Assembly: GCF_014199525.1 (NCBI RefSeq)
Contig: NZ_JACHNU010000001.1
Location: 1,773,848-1,837,847, forward strand
DNA from: Conexibacter arvalis
GTDB lineage: Bacteria; Actinomycetota; Thermoleophilia; Solirubrobacterales; Solirubrobacteraceae
DNA: 64,000 nt
Direction of reading: 5' to 3'
Positions within the stretch are counted from its first letter, which is position 1. Each line of letters starts with the position of its first letter. The notes beneath the pieces were generated by a model, which ran no database searches, was not told the origin of the DNA, and was given only the letters and a program-made list of their open reading frames with translations. This document shows positions 44,602-52,865 of this stretch, in pieces. A program made the position numbers and the translations under genes.

Positions 44602-45651
44602 GTGAAGGAGAACCGCTACTACAGCCCGTCCGTGCACGGGCCGTACGAGGTCGCCGAGCTCGGCGAGCTGCCGCTCGCGGCCGGGGGCGCGCTGTCGGAC
44701 TGCCGCGTCGCGTACGCCACCGCCGGCAGGTTGAACGAGGCCGGCGACAACGCCGTCCTGTTCCCGACCTGGTTCGGCGGTACCCATCTGCCGATCCTCA
44801 ACGCCTACGTCGGCCCGGGCCGCGCGCTCGACCCCGAGCGCCATTTCGTGATCGTCGTCAACCAGCTCGGCAACGGCCTTTCCAGCTCGCCGCACGACAC
44901 CGCCGGCGAGCTGGCCGGAGCGGCCTTCCCGGCGCTGCGGATCGCGGACGACGTGCGCGCCCAGGAGCGACTGCTCGACCGGCTCGGCGTCGGCGAGCTG
45001 CAGCTCGTCGTCGGAGCGTCGATGGGCGCCCAGCAGGCGTACGCGTGGGCGGCGCACGCGCCGCAGCGCGTCCGCCGCCTCGCCGTGATCGCGGGCACCG
45101 CGGTCACCTCGCCGCAGCTGGCGCTGCTGGCGGAGGCGCTCGCCGACGCGATCGTCTCCGACCCCGGCTACGACGACGGCCGCTACGACGCGCCGGCGGC
45201 CGTGCGCGACGGCCTCCTGCGCCACGCGCGCCTGTGGGCGGCGATCGGCCACTCGAGCGCCTTCTGGTCGCGCGAGCACTGGCGGACGCTCGGCTTCGGC
45301 TCGGCCGCGAAGTTCCGCACGGGATTCCTCGACGCCCACTTCACGCGCATGGACCCGCTCGCGCTCCTGCGCATGCTCGACAAGCTGCGCCACGCCGACG
45401 TCCGCAGCGGCGACGCCGACCTCGCCGAGACGCTCGGCGCGATCGCGGCGCCGGCGCTCGTGCTGGCGATCGACCACGACCAGCTCTTCCCGCCCGCCGA
45501 CTGCGCCGCTGACGCCAGCCTGCTGCCGGCCGCCGAGCTGCGCGTGCTCGAGAGCGTCACGGGACACCAGGCGATCTTCGGCGCGGAGGCCTCCTACCGC
45601 GAGCAGGTCGACCGCCACCTGCGCGAGCTGCTCGCGCGCGAGATCCCATGA
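44602..45651 (+). CDS. MetX-like alpha/beta-hydrolase acyltransferase
   Basis: 349 residues from GTG 44602, which has GGGAG upstream; an ATG at 44509 would run through the operator region. Homoserine O-acetyltransferase-like fold: VVNQLGNGLSSSPHDTAG, nucleophile elbow VVGASMGAQQAYAWA (Ser), acid DHDQLFPP and His in SVTGHQAIFGAE. True MetX proteins start GGxLxxxxVAYxTxG, as here (GGALSDCRVAYATAGRLN). It may be an esterase/acyltransferase of this superfamily rather than a methionine enzyme. Confidence 0.78.
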   Translation: MKENRYYSPSVHGPYEVAELGELPLAAGGALSDCRVAYATAGRLNEAGDNAVLFPTWFGGTHLPILNAYVGPGRALDPERHFVIVVNQLGNGLSSSPHDTAGELAGAAFPALRIADDVRAQERLLDRLGVGELQLVVGASMGAQQAYAWAAHAPQRVRRLAVIAGTAVTSPQLALLAEALADAIVSDPGYDDGRYDAPAAVRDGLLRHARLWAAIGHSSAFWSREHWRTLGFGSAAKFRTGFLDAHFTRMDPLALLRMLDKLRHADVRSGDADLAETLGAIAAPALVLAIDHDQLFPPADCAADASLLPAAELRVLESVTGHQAIFGAEASYREQVDRHLRELLAREIP

Positions 45652-45694
45652 GCGTCCCCGCGCTCTCCGGCCTCGCGGGCGGCAGCGGGCCCGT

Positions 45695-46051
45695 CTAGGT
45701 GGCGGGCGGCAGGATCGCGTCGAGCTCGGCGTGCTGGCGGCGCAGGCCGCCGCAGACGAGGTCGCAGAGGTCGAAGACGCCGGGGTCGGCGATCGCGTAG
45801 CGGGAGTACGTCCCCTCCTTGGCGCGGCTGACGAGGCCGGCGGAGAGGAGGACGCCGAGGTGCTTGGAGACGTTCTGCTGCGAGACCTCGAGTCCGTCGT
45901 GCAGCTCCTGCACGGTCGCCGGGCCTTCTCGCAGGCGGTCGAGCAGCTTGATCCGCGTCGGGTCGCCGAGCACGCGAAAGCGGCCGGCGACCAGCTCGGC
46001 GAGCTGGTCGGGCAGGGGGTGCGGCGTGGCGGAGGTCGAGGCTCGTGCCAT
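45695..46051 (-). CDS. ArsR-family winged-helix regulator
   Basis: 118 residues. The winged helix (about 20-90) shows RFRVLGDPTRIKLLDRL, VQELHDGLEVSQQNVSKHLGVL and SRAKEGTYSRYAIAD. A Cys pair follows in FDLCDLVCGGLRR (CxxxC), which could sense metal, sulfur or redox state. It is divergent from a DUF2892 / mmpL pair that it probably represses; ACAGTGGT direct repeats lie in the 53-base gap. Confidence 0.85.
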   Translation of the reverse strand: MARASTSATPHPLPDQLAELVAGRFRVLGDPTRIKLLDRLREGPATVQELHDGLEVSQQNVSKHLGVLLSAGLVSRAKEGTYSRYAIADPGVFDLCDLVCGGLRRQHAELDAILPPAT

Positions 46052-46104
46052 GTCACCACGGTAGCACGCACAACTTCACAACCGCACAGTGGTACAGTGG
46101 TGCA

Positions 46105-46341
46105 ATGTCGCCCACACGCCCATCACGCAGCTGGCCGCTGGAGCGTGCGCTGTTCGCGCTCGCGGGAACGGTCACGCTCGCCTCGGCGGCGCTCGCCGCC
46201 TTCGTCTCGCCCTGGTTCCTGCTGCTGACGGCGTTCGTCGGCGTCAACCAGTGGCTGTACGTCCTCGCCGGAGACTGCGCCGCGTCGCTCGCGCTGCGCC
46301 GCCTGTTCGGCCTGAAGCCCGGCCCGGCCGGAAGGAGCTGA
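46105..46341 (+). CDS. DUF2892 (YgaP-like) small membrane protein
   Basis: 78 residues: a charged start (WPLERALF), two hydrophobic helices (FALAGTVTLASAALAAFV and WFLLLTAFVGVNQWLYVLAG) and a C-terminal DCAASLALRRLFGLKPG. This is the DUF2892 layout, often found beside sulfur-responsive ArsR regulators and rhodaneses. It starts at the ATG right after the divergent control region and ends 4 bases before mmpL. Confidence 0.75.
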   Translation: MSPTRPSRSWPLERALFALAGTVTLASAALAAFVSPWFLLLTAFVGVNQWLYVLAGDCAASLALRRLFGLKPGPAGRS

Positions 46342-46345
46342 TCGC

Positions 46346-48499
46346 ATGGACCGTCTCGGACCGCTCGGCCGGCTCGGCCGCTGGACGGCGACGCACGTGC
46401 GCGCCGTCGTGATCGGATGGATCATCGTCGCGATCGGCCTCGGGCTGCTCGCCCCGAAGGTCGAGCATGCCCTCTCGGGCGCTGGCTGGGAGGCGACCGG
46501 CTCGGAGTCGGTCGCCGCACGCGCGCAGCTCGACGAGAGCTTCGGCGGGCTCTCGTCGAGCGGGCTGATGGTCGTCCTGCACGCGCAGGACGGCACCGTC
46601 GCCGACCCCGCCTTCAGACGCGCCGTCGCCGCCGTCGAGCGGACGCTGCGCGCCGATCCGCGCGTCGCCGAGGTGGTGTCGCCGCAGCAGGGCAGCTCGA
46701 TCTCGCGCGACGGCCGCACCGCGGTCGTGCAGGCCGGCGCGGACGCGGCGCCGGACGAGATGGTGCGCGCCGCGAGCGACCTCAGAGCGCCGCTGCGGGC
46801 CGCCGGCGAGGGCGCCGGGATCGAGGTCTCGCTGACTGGCGCGAGCGGCATGTGGGCCGACTTCAACCACGCCAACAGAAGCGCGATGCTGAAGTCGGAG
46901 CTGCTGTCGTGGCCGGTGACGCTCGCGATCCTCGTGCTCGCGTTCGGGTCGCTGGTCGCCGCCGGGCTGCCGCTGATGCTGACGATCGTCGGGCTGGTCG
47001 CCTCGGCCGGCTCGCTGTTCCTCGTCGCGCAGCTGTTCGACGTCTCGATCTGGGCGCTGAACTTCGCGCTGATGTTCGCGCTGGCGCTCGGGATCGACTA
47101 CGCGCTGTTCGTCGTGATGCGCTTCCGCGGTGCGCTGGCGAGCGCCGGGGGAGACCCGGTCCGCGCCGTCGCCGAGGCGATGGACACGGCCGGCAAGGCG
47201 GTGATGTTCAGCGGCGTGACGGTGCTGATCTCGCTGAGCGCGGTGCTGCTGGTGCCGAGCCCCGCGTTCCGGTCGATGGCGCTCGGGATCATGCTGTCGG
47301 TCGTCTTCATCCTCGCCGCGACGCTGACGCTGCTGCCGGCGGTGCTGGCGAAGCTGGGGCGGCGGATCGACCGGCTGGCGCTGCCGTGGGCGCGTGCCGG
47401 CGAGCACCGCTCGGAGCGCTTCAGAGCGTGGGGCGAGCGCCTGTGGCGCCGTCCGTGGGGCTGGGGTGCAGCCGCGCTGGCGATCCTGCTCGTGCTCGCG
47501 GCGCCGATCGGCGAGCTGCGGACCGGGATGCCGTCGATCAAGGTTGTTCCCCAGGAGGACGGCGCGCGGGTCGGCTACGAGCGCGTGCAGCAGGCGTTCG
47601 GCGACGGCGCGCCGGGCGCGCTGCAGATCGTCGCGCCGCGGGCCGACGCGGCGCGGGTCGTGGCAGTCGCGCGCGCCGACGCGGGCGTCGCGGCGGTGAT
47701 GCCGCCGCTCGACGGCGCCGACGGCCGCGCGCTGGTGCAGGTGACGCCGTCGGCCGACCCGTCCAGCCCGGCGGTCGGGGAGACGGTCGATCGGCTGCGG
47801 GCCGACCTGCCGGCGAGCGCGCTGGTCGGCGGCGCGCCGGCGGAGAACCACGACCTCGAGCAGGTGCTGGAGGCGAAGACGCCGGTCGTGATCGGCGTCG
47901 TGCTCGTGCTCGGCTTCCTGCTGCTGCTCGTCGCGCTGCGCGCGCCGGTGATCGCCGCCGTCGGCGTGCTCACCAACCTGCTCGCGACCGCGGCGGCGTT
48001 CGGCGTCGCGAAGCTGATCTTCCAGGACGGGCACCTCGCTTCCCTGATCGGCTTCGACCCGCAGGGCTTCCTCGACGCGTGGGCGCCGGTCTTCTTCTTC
48101 GCGATGGTGTTCGCGATCGCGATGGACTACACCGTCTTCCTCCTGTCCTCGGCGAAGGAGCACTGGGATCGCAGCGGCGACCCGCGCGAGGCGATGGTCG
48201 GCGCGCTGGCCCACAGCGGCCGGATCGTGTTCGCCGCCGCGGCGGTGATGGTCGCCGTCTTCTTCACCTTCGCGCTGTCAGGCCCGCTGCCCCCGCGCGA
48301 GATGGGGATCATCCTCGGCGTCGCCGTCCTGCTCGACGCCGCGCTCGTGCGGCTCGTGCTGCTGCCGGTCCTGCTGCGCCTCCTCGGCCGCTGGGCGTGG
48401 TGGCTTCCACGCCCGCTCGACCGGCTCTTGCCGGCGGTGCGGTTCGGGCACGGCGCTGCTCACCACGCAAGCGAAGCCGGACTTCTGAATCGATCGTGA
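46346..48499 (+). CDS. MmpL/RND-family membrane transporter
   Basis: 717 residues, MMPL family of proton-driven exporters. There is one N-terminal helix (about 20-38), a periplasmic domain (about 40-185), a five-helix bundle with the proton-relay motif LGIDYALFVVMRFRG, a second periplasmic domain (about 395-520) and a second bundle with AIAMDYTVFLLSSAKEHW. The tail is short and basic. Actinobacterial relatives export lipids or drugs. Its place behind an ArsR gene and DUF2892 suggests an inducible stress exporter, which is inference. Confidence 0.88.
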   Translation: MDRLGPLGRLGRWTATHVRAVVIGWIIVAIGLGLLAPKVEHALSGAGWEATGSESVAARAQLDESFGGLSSSGLMVVLHAQDGTVADPAFRRAVAAVERTLRADPRVAEVVSPQQGSSISRDGRTAVVQAGADAAPDEMVRAASDLRAPLRAAGEGAGIEVSLTGASGMWADFNHANRSAMLKSELLSWPVTLAILVLAFGSLVAAGLPLMLTIVGLVASAGSLFLVAQLFDVSIWALNFALMFALALGIDYALFVVMRFRGALASAGGDPVRAVAEAMDTAGKAVMFSGVTVLISLSAVLLVPSPAFRSMALGIMLSVVFILAATLTLLPAVLAKLGRRIDRLALPWARAGEHRSERFRAWGERLWRRPWGWGAAALAILLVLAAPIGELRTGMPSIKVVPQEDGARVGYERVQQAFGDGAPGALQIVAPRADAARVVAVARADAGVAAVMPPLDGADGRALVQVTPSADPSSPAVGETVDRLRADLPASALVGGAPAENHDLEQVLEAKTPVVIGVVLVLGFLLLLVALRAPVIAAVGVLTNLLATAAAFGVAKLIFQDGHLASLIGFDPQGFLDAWAPVFFFAMVFAIAMDYTVFLLSSAKEHWDRSGDPREAMVGALAHSGRIVFAAAAVMVAVFFTFALSGPLPPREMGIILGVAVLLDAALVRLVLLPVLLRLLGRWAWWLPRPLDRLLPAVRFGHGAAHHASEAGLLNRS

Positions 48500-48590
48500 T
48501 TCAAGCGCACCGAAGTTGACCCTCGCCTGGCGCTCGCGGAGATGTTGACGACCGGCGCGCTGGCGCCGATGAGCTCGGTGCCGGCGGCGG

Positions 48591-48747
48591 TCAGGCGCAG
48601 AACGTCCGGCGGGTGACGGCGGCGCGGGGGCGGGAACCGCAGCTGGCTACGGCTCGGCGCCGCATGGCGTCGTCGATCGCAGGCTCGCCGGAGTCGAAGC
48701 CGCGGCGGTTGTGGCGCGCGCGGTCGAGCGGCTCGGGGCGGCGGAGG
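48591..48747 (-). pseudogene. Truncated GNAT toxin of a TacAT-like module
   Basis: Directly after the antitoxin stop, one frame reads PLDRARHNRRGFDSGEPAID then RRRAVAS before running into unrelated residues and a stop. GFDSGEPxxDxWLRRRAxxS is the N-terminal signature of TacT-type GNAT acetyltransferase toxins. The Trp-Leu is here changed to DAM, no start codon is evident, and the acetyl-CoA domain is gone. Only about 50 residues remain, so the toxin is dead. Confidence 0.5.
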
Positions 48748-49025
48748 TCAGTCGACCCAGCGGAAGCCGCGCGGACGATCCAGCGCCGCGGCGAGTCGCT
48801 CGTTGACCCGCGCCGGCTGCGCAAGCACTTCGCTGAACACCTGGGCGGCCTGCGGCGAGAGTTGGATCACCGTACGCTCGGCGAGCACATCCTCGGCGTG
48901 CTGGGCGGCAGCTTGGAGCAGGAACGCGGAGAGGTTCTGATGCGTGGCGTCGGCCGCGGCTCGAGCGGATGCTTGCGCTGCGGATCGATGCGGATCTGAA
49001 GGCGCTCGCCTTTGACCGTGGCCAT
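48748..49025 (-). pseudogene. Frameshifted DUF1778 (TacA-like) antitoxin
   Basis: From ATG 49025 the frame reads MATVKGERLQIRIDPQRK, a ribbon-helix-helix start typical of DUF1778/TacA antitoxins. It then shifts frame near 48968. The other frame continues AAADATHQNLSAFLLQAAAQ, AEDVLAERTVIQLSPQAAQV and FSEVLAQPARVNERLAAAL to a stop at 48748. Joined, this is a complete antitoxin of about 92 residues. The length is 278 bases, not a multiple of three, consistent with one frameshift. Toxin remnants follow. Confidence 0.65.
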
Positions 49026-49132
49026 GTACTCACAATGGCAGTACGTCGTCGGGGGGCAACAGCGGATATGTGGAAGCACGAACCGCCGCGCTCGCAGTGA
49101 CCATCGCCAGGTAGCTCGACCGATCGTCAGGG

Positions 49133-49540
49133 CTAACGATCGCCCTCGACCGAGAAGGTGTTCCCGTCGGGATCCTTGAACCAGGCGACTTTGCCGCCCC
49201 CCGCACGGGGTGAGATCCCCTTCTCGTCGGTCCCGTAATCGAAGCCGCTCTCGAGCACACCTTCGAACTGCTCGAAGGTCACGCCGTTCGAGGTGAGCTG
49301 GTCGACCACCTGTTCGACATCCTCGACGTACCAGGTCACCAGGGTCGCGGTCGACCGGCCAGCGTGGTCCGGAGACGGATAGACAACCAACGACTCGACG
49401 CCTCCGGACGCATAGACCTTGCTTCCGTCAGCGTCGGTCCGTACCGCCGAGAGACCGAGCTTCCCCTCGTAGAACTCCTCGGCCTGCGTCATGTCCGTCA
49501 CTGCGATGAAGGCGTTCAGTCTGTACCTGCTCAAACTCAT
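49133..49540 (-). CDS. VOC (glyoxalase/bleomycin-resistance) superfamily protein
   Basis: 135 residues from ATG 49540, which has a perfect AGGAGG six bases upstream. A VOC fold is recognisable: LNAFIAVTDMTQAEEFYEGK, LGLSAVRTDADGSKVYASGG, DVEQVVDQLTSNGVTF, and the closing AWFKDPDGNTFSVEGDR. The substrate is unknown; metal ligands include the Glu near the C-terminus. Base composition is visibly less GC-rich than in the flanking operons, in keeping with acquisition at the edge of the island. Confidence 0.78.
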   Translation of the reverse strand: MSLSRYRLNAFIAVTDMTQAEEFYEGKLGLSAVRTDADGSKVYASGGVESLVVYPSPDHAGRSTATLVTWYVEDVEQVVDQLTSNGVTFEQFEGVLESGFDYGTDEKGISPRAGGGKVAWFKDPDGNTFSVEGDR

Positions 49541-49666
49541 TGATCCTCCTCGAACCGGTACTCGCCCCATTCCCAGTCCGTACGGCTCGCTATCGGGTTC
49601 GACAGGCTCGCAGAATCCCGCTCCGTCCCGGCGGTCGTGAGCACAGCCAGAGCGGCGCCGGCCGCG

Positions 49667-49712
49667 TCTGAGCGACGGGAGTCGAAGCCGCGACCGCCTG
49701 GACGACCAGCAC
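49667..49712 (-). other. tRNA-His 3'-half-like fragment (candidate attachment-site remnant 1)
   Basis: On the minus strand the DNA reads GTCCAGGCGGTCGCGG then CTTCGACTCCCGTCGCTCA, the layout of anticodon 3' strand, variable loop, T-arm and acceptor of tRNA-His. The first 16 bases are identical to those of the fragment at 58939-58985. The T-stem has mismatches, so it is not a working tRNA. It lies about 200 bases from a truncated integrase copy. Confidence 0.4.
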
Positions 49713-49915
49713 CGCTCAATGCTCAGAACTTCGTCGCTTTCAGCGCGCAGGGGACCCGATCACCCGAAATCATGTCTCTCAAGCTTTGCGTCAGGCACGC
49801 GCGCAGCCGAGACGCGACTGAGAGCACCGTCTCGGTTCAGACGCTCCGCGCGGCGGGCAACATTCGCATTCCTCGAGCAAACTCGCGGAATCGCGAGCGC
49901 CGCCGCGGCGCCCAA

Positions 49916-50237
49916 CAGCGCCTGAATCGGTTCTGCGGCGTTGAGGTGGACCGGGCGGGGCTTCGGGCTTTGAGGCGCCGGCGGCGGCCCGTGGCGGGGG
50001 GGGGTCGGCGATGTGGCCGTACTTCCGCGCGAGGGTCAGCACCGCCTGGAGCACGTCGATCGTCTTGTTGACCGTCGCGGGGGAGAGCGGGCGCAGGACC
50101 GGGCCGGCCCCGGCCGGGCCTGAGCGGAGCGGGCGGCCGGCCTGGATCGCTTGGCGGCGGCGGTCGGATTCGGCGACCTTGGCGCGGCGGCAGGCATCGA
50201 CGGCGGCGATGTCGATCGCGGTCAGGGGCGTGTGGGT
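49916..50237 (-). pseudogene. Truncated tyrosine-integrase copy (core-binding domain only)
   Basis: The minus strand encodes HTPLTAIDIAAVDACRRAKV, ESDRRRQAIQAGRPLRSG, LSPATVNKTIDVLQAVLTLA and ARKYGHIAD, nearly the same residues as the integrase at 61256-62586. The DNA matches 61834-62153 at high identity over about 320 bases. Both ends are missing, frames are disrupted after GHIADPPP, and there is no catalytic domain. This is a dead fragment left by recombination or by an earlier related element. Confidence 0.75.
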
Positions 50238-50274
50238 CGGGTCGCGCCCGTTGCACCTGCTAGCGTTGGCGCCC

Positions 50275-50295
50275 ATGTTGCACGAGTTCCTCTAG
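50275..50295 (+). promoter_or_regulatory. Six-codon upstream ORF (MLHEFL) before the ABC-F gene
   Basis: ATG-TTG-CAC-GAG-TTC-CTC-TAG lies 78 bases before the ABC-F start, followed by a GC-rich stretch that can fold (CCGCGGCCCAGCCGCGG region near 50319-50335). Antibiotic-resistance ABC-F genes are often controlled by ribosome stalling on such short leaders. A TAGCGT box nine bases before the ATG could make the leader transcript almost leaderless. The role is inferred. Confidence 0.4.
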
Positions 50296-50373
50296 CAGCC
50301 CGCCGACGCGTCCCAGCCCGCGGCCCAGCCGCGGTCGCCCGTCGATCCCGCAGACCCAGGAGGAGCTTCCACC

Positions 50374-52047
<1,674 letters not shown>

Positions 52048-52801
52048 GGCGAGCGGCGCCGGGGGCAGGCTCAGGCGCACAGGATCAGTGCGCCGACACG
52101 TGGCGCCCCGTCGGCCGCGCGAAATCGCGCGCGAGCGCCACGCCCGCCGCCGTCCCGTCTCCGGGAAGCGATCGTTCAGCTGGCATGGCGCGAGCGGTCC
52201 GCGAGGCGTGCCTCCGGCCTTTCAACGGTCTCGAACGGGCTCGGGCTCGGCGTGCGACGCGCTCGCGCCAGCGAGGGGACTCGAACCCCCGACCGCTGGA
52301 CTACAACCATGCGCGGACGCGGGCTTGGGCCGCTGTGAGGAGGTCGCCGATCGTCATGTGCGGCAGGTGATTCCGCGGCGCCGAGGCGCTGGCGCCGCGG
52401 CGCGGTTTCGGGCCGAGCTCGTCGGAACGGCCCATCTCGGCCCAGGACTCGCGGCCGCCTTGCGCAGGTGTCGACATGAGTTGACGAACCGCGCTGGCCA
52501 GGACGCTGCCTGAGGTGATCGCGGTCGCGGCCGATCGGGGCGCCGCGCGGTGGCGATAGCCGGCGACAAGGGCGCCTGCGCTCTCCGAGCGGCTGCGATT
52601 CGCGTCTGACAGTGTCCGCTCTATTGCTCGGTGCGTTCGAGCTGGCCGATCAAGCCGGGTGCATTGCCACCCGCGGATCGGTCGTGTCACAAGGGGCGTC
52701 GGGTCGATGCGGCGAGGCGTTCGAGGGGGACGACGAGGCGTGCGATCTGTTCACGATCGCATTGGCTCCAGCGTGCGTCCGGCGAGGGCGTGCAACGCGC
52801 A
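52048..52801. other. Gene-free stretch after the ABC-F gene
   Basis: No convincing coding frame. It holds a short CGCGCG-AAAT-CGCGCG hairpin near 52116-52131, about 70 bases after the ABC-F stop and a possible terminator, and the tRNA-like fragment at 52268-52309. The rest looks like eroded intergenic DNA. Confidence 0.5.
52268..52309 (-). other. tRNA 3'-half-like fragment (candidate attachment-site remnant 2)
   Basis: The minus strand reads GGTTGTAGTCCAGCGGTC then GGGGGTTCGAGTCCCC and TCGCTGG: anticodon-loop 3' side, variable loop, an almost perfect T-arm (GGGGG-TTCGAGT-CCCCT) and acceptor-like end. The layout matches tRNA-His fragments 1 and 3, except that the anticodon position reads GTA and one base is missing in the variable region. 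No 5' half is present. Confidence 0.5.
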
Positions 52802-52833
52802 GGCGAGCCGGCCCCCTCCCGGGCCGGCTCGCC
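52802..52833 (-). terminator. Strong hairpin after the large exported protein gene
   Basis: GGCGAGCCGGCCC pairs perfectly with GGGCCGGCTCGCC (13 bp) around a six-base loop CCTCCC. It begins 33 bases beyond the stop of the minus-strand gene at 52866. Confidence 0.7.
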
Positions 52834-52865
52834 GAGCTGCGGAGCGTGCGCTGCTCAGCGCGCGA

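Noticed and set aside
48670..48700. A fourth tRNA T-arm-like sequence (CGCGGCTTCGACTCC)
   Set aside because: It is the coding sequence of the GFDS motif in the GNAT toxin remnant and lacks the anticodon-side and acceptor parts.
52268..52309. A functional tRNA gene
   Set aside because: Only the 3' half is present; no D-arm or 5' acceptor strand can be found upstream on the minus strand.
52301..52690. Minus-strand frame of about 130 codons ending beside tRNA fragment 2
   Set aside because: Spurious frames reading through tRNA remnants are common; no ribosome site or family motif.
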